From assembly GCA_050084985.1 (NCBI GenBank), contig JBITNC010000001.1, forward strand, positions 60,884,001-60,948,000: a stretch of 64,000 nt of DNA. Reading direction: 5' to 3'. The notes beneath the pieces were generated by a model that saw nothing but the letters and a program-made list of their open reading frames with translations, was not told where the DNA came from and did no database searches. Below are positions 38,401 through 49,615 of the stretch, one piece after another. The position numbers and the translations under genes were made by a program. The DNA comes from Nageia nagi (Eukaryota > Pinophyta). Position 1 is the stretch's first letter. Every line of letters starts with the position of its first letter.

Positions 38401-39274
38401 AAATGCAAGTTCCTCCATTGATACATCAGCCTATAATTTCTTTTTATGACCATGAGAGACAATCAAACAAGGGACCTCAAGGGTTAGATCCACCTCTCCA
38501 TGTCATCGGTAAAGTAAATGGTAAAATTGTTAAGAGAATATTGATAGATGAAGGGTCAGATGTCAATATCATATCTACATCAGCATATCACAAATTGAAT
38601 CTTCCTTTCTCTCATATTTCTTTGCCATCATTACAAATAAAAGCATTTAATAATGCCTTATGTTCAACAATAGGATCAATAGTGTTACCCATCACCATTG
38701 GATGTAAGATGATACAAACATCATTATATATCATCGAAGGAAACATTGAACAATATAATATTCTTTTAGGTAGACCATGGATTCAAGAAATGGAATGTGT
38801 CCCATCTACATTTCATGGTTGTCTAAAATACATTCATGAGGGAGTACTCCATTGTGTACGAAGAGATGAAAATCCATACTCACATTATAATATTACAAAA
38901 TCATCGAAAACGAAACCTCCTATGCAAAAGTCAAAAGGCAAATCATCATCCATCTTTGCTAGGCAAGTGCATAATCATAGAGATATGAGATGGGAATTAA
39001 AATCCAAATATGATTACATTGATGGAATGCAATCATCGAAACAACCTAAGAGGGTGGTAGATCATATAATGAAAGAAAACCTAAAGCCTAAGTCAATAAA
39101 ATATGATAAGTATGGACATCATGTTTATCATCATCAATTGGGGCATAATACTAAACATTGCCACCAATTAAATCATGCCCTTCATGATTTGATGGATAAT
39201 AGAAGATTTGAAGTAGATGTACCTTTATTGATAGATAACAATTTACATCATCTACAAAATACATACATACATTC
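35457..39274 (+). pseudogene. gag-pro: T4 gag-protease ORF with long N-terminal extension
   Basis: One frame of about 1270 codons with roughly eight stops and no frameshift. The ATG at 35457 is the first in frame. The first 650 or so residues are acidic and Ser-rich, turning Lys/Glu-rich and probably coiled-coil near 36960-37200. They match nothing I know; Ogre-type Tat elements do have an extra region before Gag. Gag follows (LPYNFEMPKIIPFTENKDLK; SITDLAELKQSQNESIVDFV, 37530-38070). A damaged knuckle (CNYHHQRGHSTKNY, final Cys now Tyr) comes next. The aspartic protease has RILIDEGSDVNIIS at about 38540 and YNILLGRPWIQEMECVPST at about 38756. A second knuckle-like YHHQLGHNTKHC is at about 39125. 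T5 interrupts the frame at 39274, and beyond T5 it stops within a few codons (near 47837). Confidence 0.85.
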
Positions 39275-39531
39275 TGTAGATTCCTCCATAATAAATCCTT
39301 GAAGTAAAGCCACGGTGTACTCTACCTGCCCCTACGGATTCATTCGAAGATCTCCGGGAGTTTTTTCCGGAGCAGATAAAGCAGCCCGGAGTCAGAGTAA
39401 AGTTTTTCGGAATAAAGTGGAGACGTGCGGAGGATAAGATGATTATTTTTTGGGGTGAAAACCAAGTTCCGAAAAAGATAAAGTCAGCATAAGTTCTCCA
39501 GGAAACAAAGCATTCCGGAGAAATGAAATAA

Positions 39532-39908
39532 TGACGTCACGGGGAAACAACGTTCACATTTTGAATGGAACCGGAGTCCGGAGGAGATGACGTCAACAGG
39601 TAGCGACTTAGTATCCGGAGCCATAAAGGAAAATATTCCGGAGGGTAGAAAAATGACGTCACAGGCGAAACGACGTTCACATTTTGAATAAGAACCGGAG
39701 CCCGGAACAGATGACATCAGCAAAGAGAAATTTAGTATCCGGAACCAGCGAGCGGGAAATTCCAGAGATTCAAAGGTGACGTCACAAGGAAATATGAAGT
39801 TTGCATTCATAAAGCAAACCGGAGCCCAGAATGGATGACATCATCAAGGAGTAATTTAGTGTCCGGAGCCAGTGAATGAAGAAGTCCGGAGATTCAAGGC
39901 TGACGTCA
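39532..39908 (+). promoter_or_regulatory. ladder of seven TGACGTCA-type sites in T5 U3
   Basis: TGACGTCA occurs at 39532, 39588, 39654, 39777 and 39901, and TGACATCA at 39712 and 39836. Spacings are 56, 66, 58, 65, 59 and 65 bp, so pairs repeat every 122-124 bp, about 3.5 units. The same ladder lies 7038 bp downstream in the 3' LTR. TGACGTCA is the palindromic core bound by plant bZIP (TGA/CREB-like) factors, so this is a probable enhancer array. Confidence 0.8.
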
Positions 39909-40206
39909 GGCGAAGGGGAAAGAAACAAGATTAATATTGGTGAATGAAACCGAGTCCCGGAGGAAAATAGGCCCGCAAAGAAAGATTGAAGAGCCTGAGC
40001 CATAGAATTAAGAAATCCCGAAAGAGAGTAAGTCTGCAAGATGCCTGAGTACAATCATCAGGGAACCGAATCGTCGGCGATCTGCCCAATTTTGTAACAG
40101 CCGGCCAAGTGTCATATGTAGGTGATATCAGTTCAAGAAGGCCAGAATCTTGCGGCCGTTTTGTAAACGTTTCTATTCTGTAATTTTGTAACTGTTATTA
40201 ACACAG

Positions 40207-40216
40207 TATAAATATA
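40207..40216 (+). promoter_or_regulatory. T5 LTR TATA box
   Basis: TATAAATATA about 300 bp downstream of the TGACGTCA ladder, conserved at 47245-47254. Likely U3/R boundary promoter. Confidence 0.6.
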
Positions 40217-40788
40217 TGAAAATAAAGAGAAACTAGGGTCGGAAGCCTAGTATTGCCCTTTTCATTTGTTCTCGAAGACCTGTAGCTTCAGTCCGGTACT
40301 ATGAAACCATCTTGACCTTTCTTGTCTAGCACTCGTAATTGTTATTCTTAATTTGGTTACATTGTGGCAGCTTGGCTTGTTTCCTGAGTAATAGTTGCGG
40401 GTTGCTAGTATAACTGTGTCTGCTACATGGTAGAGTAGAAGCTGGGGAGCTATTCAGAGAGTGAGAACTTGTTCTGTGGCTGCGACACTAGATTCAGGCC
40501 AAGGTTTCGCACACTGCGAAAGCCGCGCTGAACTAGTGATCTACCCCTTTGCTTTCTCTCTCGTTACCCTATCCTTTTACTTCCTTTCTTGTTACCCTAT
40601 CCTTTTGCTTAAATCTCTCGCTCCCTACTCTTTTTATCTCTTTCCTGTTACTTTTTCTCTACCCAATGGATAAGGAACCGGCCTTCTCTGGAGATCAGGC
40701 TGCGTCCTACAGTCTGTTCGTGAACTACTGTGGTTAAGATTGTTCCAGGCGCACATATTACACAATCTCAATCAACAGTATTTCTTTT

Positions 40789-40806
40789 TGGCACGCCCGG
40801 TGGGAC
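40789..40806 (+). other. T5 primer-binding site
   Basis: TGGCACGCCCGGTGGGAC, 11 bp after the LTR terminus. Starts with TGG as required for tRNA priming, and the same PBS type is common in plant gypsy elements. Confidence 0.75.
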
Positions 40807-40924
40807 ACGAAGAAATTTATTGGCGACTCTGCTGAAGCACCATCCATGGTATGTATTAAAGCAAATTATTTATGAATATCATAGGTGCTTTGAACCTGTC
40901 ATTTTCTTTTGCAATCTAGAGTTT

Positions 40925-42190
40925 ATGTGGACAAGATCTAAAACTAGAGCAGCAAAAGAAGAACCGGAATTTGGGAAGTTAGATACTCCTAGGAGAAAGA
41001 CCCTGATCAAGTCCAAGTCTCTGAATAGTGTCGACTCCCTAAAATCCTCTATCAAGCCAGAACCATCCAATCTTCATACTAGAGATACCTTCCCTAGAAT
41101 GGCTAATCCAGCTCAGAATATTTATCCGGAATGGGACAATGGAGTTCCTATAGCTCTGGCGGTATTACATGATATCCCAGCAAATGTTTTTAAAACCCTT
41201 CCGGAGTTTGATGCAACTTCAGAAAAAACGGCTTATGAGCACTGTGTGGATGTAGCCGGCCTAGCAAAGATTCACAATATTCAGCATGAAGATGTTATGG
41301 TGAGATTACTGGCCCAGTCTTTCAAAGGAAAGGTCCTGGATTGGTACAGGGGCCTTTCTAATGGATCCATCAGTACCTGGGCTCAACTGGCAGAGCCCTT
41401 TATCCTGGAGTTTAATGAACTAGGGGATCCCTTTTCTCTGCTCACTCAGTTCACGTCAATCAAAAGGTTTGAACAAGAGAATATCCCGGATTTTAACATT
41501 AGATTCCAGAAAACATGGACGAGAGTACCCATGCCAGTCAGGCCTCAGCAGTTTCAAGCTTTGATGTATTATCTGAGAGCCTTTCCTCCGGATCTCTCTC
41601 TGCAAATCCAAAATTCCGGAGTGAATACTTTCCCGGAGGTCTATAGACAAGCAGTATATGTTGAATCATGCCTTATTGCAGTTGGGAAATTACCAAGCCA
41701 TATGCCAATGCCCTATTTCCCAATAACCACAACACAACAGCAAATTTTGAGACCTCCGGTAATCAGTTCAGTCCCGCCTCTGGCTAATATTCCTGTCCCT
41801 GTTCAACCCTGGTCGTCAAATTTGCCAATTCCTAGAGCTCCCTTGGCCTTACCAGCTCCACATCAGCCTAATATGAACCAAGGAGTAGCATCATCTACAG
41901 AAATTCAGGAACTCCGGAACTTGTGTAGAAATATGGCAAACCAGATTACCGTGTTGACCAGACAAAATAATGCCAGAAGATATCCCTACCCTGCTGTAGA
42001 GAAAGCTCAACATGTGTTGAATGAGGACGTGGACCAAGCTTCCACTTCTGGGGCGGCTAATGGGTTGTGTTTGGCTTGTAATGATGCTCATGAACAAACA
42101 ACCTGCCCTATTTTTCAATACCAAGAGTATCTGTCGAGGAGTGGAGGTATTCCTCCGCCTGGCGTAGCGGATGACAAAGCCGGAACGTGA
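40925..42190 (+). CDS. gag: T5 Gag
   Basis: 421 codons, intact. The ATG at 40925 was chosen because the open frame upstream extends into the LTR and PBS; the protein then begins MWTRSKTRAAKEEP. Central Gag domain: VMVRLLAQSFKGKVLDWYRG at about residues 125-145 (corresponding to the usual A..W..L block), then FEQENIPDFNIRFQKTW and MYYLRAFPPDLSLQIQ. The region at about residues 250-320 is Pro-rich. A knuckle-like CLACNDAHEQTTC lies near the C-terminus, with a shortened Cys-X2-Cys-X3-His-X4-Cys spacing. It should assemble particles that package element RNA. It is the only intact retrotransposon gene in the window. Nothing of protease or pol follows in frame. Confidence 0.9.
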   Translation: MWTRSKTRAAKEEPEFGKLDTPRRKTLIKSKSLNSVDSLKSSIKPEPSNLHTRDTFPRMANPAQNIYPEWDNGVPIALAVLHDIPANVFKTLPEFDATSEKTAYEHCVDVAGLAKIHNIQHEDVMVRLLAQSFKGKVLDWYRGLSNGSISTWAQLAEPFILEFNELGDPFSLLTQFTSIKRFEQENIPDFNIRFQKTWTRVPMPVRPQQFQALMYYLRAFPPDLSLQIQNSGVNTFPEVYRQAVYVESCLIAVGKLPSHMPMPYFPITTTQQQILRPPVISSVPPLANIPVPVQPWSSNLPIPRAPLALPAPHQPNMNQGVASSTEIQELRNLCRNMANQITVLTRQNNARRYPYPAVEKAQHVLNEDVDQASTSGAANGLCLACNDAHEQTTCPIFQYQEYLSRSGGIPPPGVADDKAGT

Positions 42191-42726
42191 ACTTGATGAA
42201 TTCCACACCAGCGGACACAGTAATTTTTCTGAAGCCCACCAGCGCGGGAAAGTGACCATTGGGAAGAAGGAATTTGATTTGTATACATATTGTAAATAGT
42301 GTGAGGTTGCATTTATTTCGAGTGGTTGTTGTCAGTAATTTACTACTAGCGTAACGTAAATAGTAGTGGAACCTTTTTGCGCCGGCAGAATTAAAAGTTT
42401 CCAAGAGGGTACATGCAATCAAATCCCAAGGTTCCCGAAAAGATCGTAAAACGGCAAATCAGTTATTAATGCGGCTATCGTGAGTTGATTTCCCTCGCTT
42501 CGAAAGATCGTGCGTTCAAGTGAGCTGTTAAAAGACCCAGAGCACTACTTACCAAGACACCTATATGCTAGTATTCATAGAAAGTTTTGGCTCACCAATT
42601 TGCAAAGTTAGCGCTTACTGAGCATCGCCAGGAACTGTGAAACAGAGCAAGAGAATCCGAGTTTGAGGCATAAGCAGTGGCCCAAGAAGGTTGATAAGCA
42701 CAGCGCAAGGTGCCAAGCGAACAAGA
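42191..42726 (+). other. T5 spacer between gag and ORF2
   Basis: No coding motif; ORF2's frame is open only from about 42691. How ORF2 would be translated (splicing, internal initiation or a separate transcript) is not evident. Confidence 0.5.
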
Positions 42727-45700
42727 ATGAGCTCAGGATCAGTGGCGAAGACGGCAAAGAAGGTATCAGATTCCATGGAGTTATTGTGGGATACGGAGAT
42801 TACAGCCCCGAACAAGAACCCCAAGGGCACTGCGGAAGGTAAGTGCCCAAACATCAGCTTCAATCATATAGCTCATTCCCCAATGGGTTCGGGTCTCATG
42901 CATTTCATCCCTCATAGATGCTTTCCTGCTCCCGAGTTGGTAGAAATCATAAGAGGGGCATTCGATTCTGCAACTAGGAGAGTCAGAGACTTGCAAGGTA
43001 GAACTATCCTAAATTTGGATTCTGTTGCAATAGCGGAGGCTTTCAGTCCACCCCCTCCTATGGTTCCCCTCATGCAAATTGATTGGTATATCACACCTAG
43101 CGCCAACCTAAGAGCAAATATCACTGCTTGGCTAAATAAAAATACAGCCGGTTCAGCAAAGTTTAGAGAGTTCCCCAGTTCTGAACTCCCACTCTCAAAC
43201 TTTTCTGCACATCTGCAATTACTATTGTCCATGCTAGCCATAGCAGCAGGGGAGGAAACAGATAGATATGTCTCACCTTCAAGGTTAGTTATAGCTTATC
43301 GGATTTCTCACCCAGTTTCTCCCGTAATGTATGACTGGTCTAGTGCCCTTTCGGATGGAATATCGGAACAGCTAGCAAGGATTGGCGATGGATTTCATTT
43401 TGCTTATACATCATACATTGTCTGGATGATGATTCATCAAAATGCCGAGGTTTTCAAAAATTTAACCCTGGTCCAGAGTAATGAAGATGGGTCTCAGAAG
43501 CCAGTGGACAAGTGGACCGAGGAGGTGAGGTCTTCGGCAAATTACTACTCCTTTGTGGAGAAATTTTTAGTTCCAGCAATGGGTCTATTAACCCCCACAG
43601 TTCCGAGGTTATCAACAGCCTCCAAACTATACCTCCGCATGCCCCATGGAGAGGTCGGGGACTGGTTTTTTGCGGAAAATGGGACTTTCATAAGACTGTA
43701 TGGGTTTTCCGGGGCCCCGTTTTTGCTACCAGTTCATGTGACTGATTGGATTTTCAGTGTGGAATACGCCAGATAGATGGATTATATTGACTCCAAATAC
43801 GGAGCTGCCGCCAAAAAGAGAGGAGTCTATGCTCTCCCCCACAAAGTGCATGACCTGGTGCTCCAAAGCCGGGGAGCAAGCGACTATTTAAGGGGCAAAT
43901 TATTGAAACTAAAATTGAAGGAATTGAGTTCATATTGTCTATATGATCCAGAGGATATTTTTGGCAAGAAGCTGAGAAGCCAACCCAATTCCCCGGCTTT
44001 TAGAGCCGAAAATAAGCCAGAGCTGCTTAAGTGGCGAAATCCGGAGCAGGAAGACAAGGTGATGCCCACCGCCGTAATCACCCAGGACTTGTTACCGCCA
44101 TGGCTGAGTTTCTATAACAGGAAAGCCGTTTTTGACCTGAAGACCGACTCCATCTCAAAAAAGGCTTTGAAAACACTAAGAGATCAGAGATGGAGTGAAG
44201 AAAAAATAGCTGCCTTTACCCGGTACAGGATCGAGTCTGGGAACCGGAATACTCCTCTAGATTCCGATTTAGACGATAAATTTGAGGAGATGTGGGGAAT
44301 AGAGCATCCCACAGAAGTCCCCACAGGCGAAGATTCAGATGACAGCGACGAGGAGGGAGAGCAGAGACACGCAAAGTCTCAAGCATCAGCTCGGGGGAAG
44401 CAACACGAGGAGGAGATCATGGAGATTTCCACAGAGACGGTGGCTAGGAGGCCTGAGAGAGAATACACAGCTAAAAGGAAAATCCAGAAAGAGAAGGCAC
44501 CGCTCCCATCGCCGCCAAAGAGAAGAAGGAGGAGCCCTACCCCATCAGGTACGCTTTCTACTCCCTCTTCCCCTCTTTCTCTTACTTCCGCTCTGCCTAC
44601 CCCTACCGCTCCCATTTCCGTTCCCATTACACTTCCCCCAATTCCGGCGGCTATTCCAGCTGCACCCATACCATCTCTCATTACACCACCATCTATCTAA
44701 TGGCAGAGCTCCCTTCCTCCTATACCCAGTATACAAGTTCCTCCTACCACAAGCATTGTTACAATACCTTCATCGCCTCCACCATCTCCATCTCCATCGT
44801 CCGCTCCCTCATCTATCCCAACACTTCCTGCCGCTAACCCTTCCGGCAGCAGTAACCCAGGGGCCAGCCAAGCTAGTCCCGTGACACCAGCTCAACAGAT
44901 CGTAGCCGCTTCATCTCAGGAGTTGAGTGCCAGATCCCCCTTCATCATGATATCAGGGCAGTAGGTATCCGTGGATGGCATCATGCAGCAGTATCAGCAG
45001 ATGAAACAAGGCCAGGAGTCATGGATGCAGAAGCAAGCGAAAAAACTTCCACTTCCGGAAAATCCGGTAAGGTTTCGGACATCCATGGATCCGAAGCATA
45101 AGGTGCTGGAAATGGCTATTGTCCAGGATCCACAAGAAGGGCTAAGTGATCTGTCATCCATGAACACCCGGGTGAAGATTGACACCCGCAACATATCTAG
45201 GAGTGATAAGAACGAGCTCCTACAAACAACTGTCGATCTCAACATATCAGAACTTACCAAGTTAGAGGTCAAATACCATAAGCTGCAAAAGGCCCATGAA
45301 GCCATGAAGCAGCAATTAGACACGAATAAAATAAAACTGAAGGCTGTGGAGAATAATATATCAATTTTGAAGACTAGTTTAGCGATGGCTCCTACAGCGG
45401 ATAAGCTGGGCCAAAAGGATGCTATCATCGCTCAAAGAGATGCGGAAATAACTGCCAGAGTAGCGGAGATCAGCAGTCTGAACGCTAACATGGTGGAACT
45501 CCAAGCAAAGCTGAATGCAAATAAAGTAGACAAATCTTTTCTGTTAAATACAAAAGAAAAATTTTGGGAGCTGAGGATGCAGGAAGTCAAAGACTTAATT
45601 CATCTAAGGGACTATGTGGAGTCATGTTTATCAGAACTCAAAAGGCTCGAAGCTGAGGTCACAAGATGTGAAAGTATTTTGAATCCTATTTCAGAAGAGG

Positions 45701-46218
45701 CAAAGCAAGCGAATAAAAGACTGAACTTCCTCTCAAATGAAAAATTACAGTCATATAATATTGGTGATCGAGTGGAGCTCATGTCAGCAATCGATTATCC
45801 AGTGAGGGGTAAATGGGTTTGTCAGGAGATCCGGAGTAATGTCCTGCGTCGGACGCAAGAAATGGAAAATCTGAAATCAGAGATACAAGGGTTGAATGCG
45901 TCCGGAATCCCAGAGTTATGGAAAAGCAACGGCTCGCTTGTCTCGGAGGCTGAGTTTTTGAATAGTCTACAGAATAGGATTCAAAGTACTGATGATGTCG
46001 ATACGCTCCTGGTTTCCTTTGACGAAACCAATTTCGTAAAATTCTTTGATTCTTTGGCTGACGGCGGACTTCGCATATAGCAATTATTGAGGAAACATGC
46101 CAATGTATCTTACGAAGTGTTGAACCATACAGCCTTAGCTCATGCGAGGCTAAAAGATTTTTCCGGGATCCCAGCAGACTGGAGTAAAGTCCAGCAAATC
46201 CTGAGTCTACAGAACTGA
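42727..46218 (+). pseudogene. T5 ORF2: giant unrecognised protein in place of pol
   Basis: One frame of 1163 codons, ATG 42727 to TGA 46216-46218, interrupted by only four stops (43774 TAG, 44698 TAA, 44962 TAG, 46078 TAG), each one transition from Gln, and no frameshift. Residues about 45-350 look like a folded domain (ELVEIIRGAFDSATRRVRDL; AYRISHPVSPVMYDWSSALS; GFHFAYTSYIVWMMIHQN). Its layout recalls the 'putative plant transposon protein' domains of gypsy-derived ORFs, but I cannot confirm homology. A basic, NLS-like PPKRRRRSP sits near residue 597. Residues about 604-742 are Pro/Ser/Thr-rich. Residues about 835-1000 are strongly predicted coiled coil (ELTKLEVKYHKLQKAHEAMK). No nuclease, RT, RNase H or integrase motif. 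Function unknown; a nuclear or structural role is inference. Confidence 0.75.
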
Positions 46219-46312
46219 AGGCAAGTCCATTTTTTGATTCATGGAAATAAAGGTTTGGGTTCTAAATTCCTCCTTGATAAAGGCGAAATTTTCCCCCCAG
46301 AAGTCGCCATAA

Positions 46313-47816
46313 TGTAGATTCCTCCATAATAAATCCTTGAAGTAAAGCCACGGTGTACTCTACCTGCCCCTACGGATTCATTCGAAGATCTCCGGGAGTT
46401 TTTTCCGGAGCAGATAAAGCAGCCCGGAGTCAGAGTAAAGTTTTCCGGAATAAAGTGGAGACGTGCGGAGGATAAGATGATTATTTTTTGGGGTGAAAAC
46501 CAAGTTCCGGAAAAGATAAAGTCAGCATAAGTTCTCCGGGAAACAAAGCATTCCGGAGAAATGAAATAATGACGTCACGGGGAAACAACGTTCACATTTT
46601 GAATGGAACCGGAGTCCGGAGGAGATGACGTCAACAGGTAGCGACTTAGTATCCGGAGCCATAAAGGAAAATATTCCGGAGGGTAGAAAAATGACGTCAC
46701 AGGCGAAACGACGTTCACATTTTGAATAAGAACCGGAGCCCGGAACAGATGACATCAGCAAAGAGAAATTTAGTATCCGGAACCAGCGAGCGGGAAATTC
46801 CAGAGATTCAAAGGTGACGTCACAAGGAAATATGAAGTTTGCATTCATAAAGCAAACCGGAGCCCAGAATGGATGACATCATCAAGGAGTAATTTAGTGT
46901 CCGGAGCCAGTGAATGAAGAAGTCCGGAGATTCAAGGCTGACGTCAGGCGAAGGGGAAAGAAACAAGATTAATATTGGTGAATGAAACCGAGTCCCGGAG
47001 GAAAATAGGCCCGCAAAGAAAGATTGAAGAGCCTGAGCCATAGAATTAAGAAATCCCAAAAGAGAGTAAGTCTGCAAGATGCCTGAGTACAATCATCAGG
47101 GAACCGAATCGTCGGCGATCTGCCCAATTTTGTAACAGCCGGCCAAGTGTCATATGTAGGTGATATCAGTTCAAGAAGGCCAGAATCTTGCGGCCGTTTT
47201 GTAAACGTTTCTATTCTGTAATTTTGTAACTGTTATTAACACAGTATAAATATATGAAAATAAAGAGAAACTAGGGTCGGAAGCCTAGTATTGCCCTTTT
47301 CATTTGTTCTCGAAGACCTGTAGCTTCAGTCCGGTACTATGAAACCATCTTGACCTTTCTTGTCTAGCACTCGTAATTGTTATTCTTAATTTGGTTACAT
47401 TGTGGCAGCTTGGCTTGTTTCCTGAGTAATAGTTGCGGGTTGCTAGTATAACTGTGTCTGCTACATGGTAGAGTAGAAGCTGGGGAGCTATTCAGAGAGT
47501 GAGAACTTGTTCTGTGGCTGCGACACTAGATTCAGGCCAAGGTTTCGCACACTGCGAAAGCCCGCGCTGAACTAGTGATCTACCCCTTTGCTTTCTCTCT
47601 CGTTACCCTATCCTTTTACTTCCTTTCTTGTTACCCTATCCTTTTGCTTAAATCTCTCGCTCCCTACTCTTTTTATCTCTTTCCTGTTACTTTTTCTCTA
47701 CCCAATGGATAAGGAACCGGCCTTCTCCGGAGATCAGGCTGCGTCCTACAGTCTGTTCGTGAACTACTGTGGTTAAGATTGTTCCAGGCGCACATATTAC
47801 ACAATCTCAATCAACA
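46313..47816 (+). repeat. T5 3' LTR
   Basis: 1504 bp, nearly identical to 39275-40777. The differences seen are about six single-base changes, including one extra C near 47560. The TATA copy is at 47245-47254. Confidence 0.97.
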
Positions 47817-47821
47817 CATTC

Positions 47822-49249
47822 CACATAATTAAACAATGATGAATTGTGTTATTTGCATAAGGATATTCAATCTCCGTCACATCGTTCACATTGGGGTAGT
47901 CGTCCCCCATCTTACTTTTGATTTCCTCATGTTTTACATAGATCACATTGGGGCAATTGCCCTCCATCAAAAAAAAAAAAAATTATCATCAAAACATGAT
48001 TTAGAAATCACACAAACATCAAAATATGATTAAAAACTAAAATGATCATATCTGATTTTAAAACAGGTTATAATATGTTTATTGCATTTCCATGTCTTCC
48101 CCTTTTTCCACCTCATATTCATCTCCCATTATGTTGGAATATTTGAGTATTAGATTATATTTTAACAATTCATCAAGGCATATATACTATACATTATCCA
48201 TGATCACTTCCATACCATTATACAAATATGTTTAATACTTATTGTAAAAGAAATAATTTATGAAATTAATATTCTTATTGACTTTACCAACCTTCATCAT
48301 GAAATCTTGAAACTTTGGATGATAAACAAACATGACTATGATACACTTAAGGTTATTACGGACTCATACACATCTTCACATTTAAATAATCTTAAAACAG
48401 TCAAGAACGAGGTGTTACAAGAGCATGATTTCTAGCAAAAGTATTACATGTTCATCCTATTATTCGCTTCATCTCGAACCCAAGAATCATTTGATAGTTT
48501 TATTTAAAAAAAAAAAAGAGGTGAAAAGAGATGACAAAAAAAAAAAATTATTATTACATTATATCAATGATTCTTGGGTGATTACAATATCCTCTACCGG
48601 GGCTATGGACGCCTGACTGGTAGTAAAGCAAGGTTGTAGCAGGATCGAGGGGTTAATCCTCATCGGGGCTATGGATGCTTGTCTGGCAATGGGGCATACC
48701 TTACGAGTGGCGACATGTCCATATTGGTTAGTGACCTTCTTTCCTATGGACCTTTGTACGTTTCATATGGATGAACTAGCTTATATATTTTATGCTCTTG
48801 TGACATTTAGTTTGAGATTGTCTAGAGATGGAAATAAACATTATTGCACACACACGAGTCTATGATAATTTTGAGAACATCATGACTTTGTTTTTTATTA
48901 TCTAAAGAAAAAAAAATCTAATGGCGATTGGTTAATATGGTCAACTTTAATATTATGATCATTAAATTTCTTCATCATCCCATACCTCCATCCCATACTA
49001 TTTATTATTACATAGTAATTAATATTACACTTATGTTTATAAATGCCTTGATGAGTTGATTAGTTTATCTCTCTAAATACTCAATACATCCTATGTCTAT
49101 TCATTTGTTATACTATTTTCATATTAACACTCACCACCACCCCATACACATTATACTATACCAACTTTCATATTTTATTATCCAACATCCATATATTTTC
49201 TAATCCATCTTTACTGATTATTAAATTGGAGGTGCTTCCATATTATTTG
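47822..49249 (+). other. T4 interior after T5, non-coding
   Basis: The gag-pro frame ends within a few codons of the T5 junction. 48425-48850 is homologous to 53990-54330 in T3 ('cttcatctcgaacccaagaa', A-rich run, 'cggggctatggatg', 'ggggcataccttacgagtgg'). No pol sequence is present. Confidence 0.65.
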
Positions 49250-49615
49250 AGAAAAAGAGCAAGTAATTGCTCTCCCCATTAATATGGGAGTCAACATTGT
49301 TGTTGTTAAAACCTTTTTGCTTCTATTCTTATCTACAAGTTTAAGCAAGAAATTGCCCGTAGTAGATTGATAAAAGTCAACCCTAGAACATTGTTAAATT
49401 TTATAGCTTCCATTATTCTTTGGGATCGAGAATAAGAAATTATTCTTCCCATTGAATTAGAAGTCAATGTTCTTTTCCTATCATATCCCATCCATTTCAA
49501 CCCCTAGAACATCATTAAAAAGCTTCCATCATTCCTTGGGATCGAGAGTAAGAAATTGCTCTTCCCTTTGAATTGGAAGTCGATGTTCTTCTCCCCTTTC
49601 CATTCATTATCATCT
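49250..49615 (+). repeat. T4 tandem repeat, about 120-bp units
   Basis: About three diverged units with 'ctagaacat' at 49383 and 49503, 'gggatcgaga.taagaaatt', and 'gaagtc.atgttctt'. Positionally equivalent to the 145-bp array at 54560-54985 in T3. Confidence 0.7.

Larger units (their letters stand above)
39275..40777 (+). repeat. T5 5' LTR
   Basis: 1503 bp, starting TGTAGATTCC and ending CAATCAACA. U3 is packed with CCGGAG words and seven TGACGTCA-type sites. TATA-like TATAAATATA at 40207-40216. The C/T-rich 3' part holds chance open frames only. Confidence 0.97.
39275..47816 (+). mobile_element. T5: young gypsy-type element with gag and a giant non-pol ORF
   Basis: 8542-bp complete element, target duplication CATTC (39270-39274 and 47817-47821). 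LTRs are 1503 and 1504 bp and differ at about six positions, making it the youngest insertion in the window. PBS TGGCACGCCCGGTGGGAC is at 40789-40806. Interior: gag (40925-42190), a 536-bp spacer, then one frame of 1163 codons (42727-46218) that contains no protease, RT, RNase H or integrase motif. Despite lacking pol it transposed recently, so it must use another element's enzymes. No ordinary polypurine tract precedes the 3' LTR; instead the plus strand shows TTTTCCCCCC at about 46289-46298. Confidence 0.95.

Noticed and set aside
39484-40054. Minus-strand open frames of 108 and 90 codons, repeated at 46522-47092
   Set aside because: They lie in the T5 LTR U3, are duplicated only because the LTR is, and reflect the repetitive CCGGAG/TGACGTCA units rather than a protein.
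44339-44884. 181-codon frame rich in Arg, Pro and Leu
   Set aside because: It overlaps T5 ORF2 in another frame within the Pro/Ser/Thr-rich linker; composition explains it.
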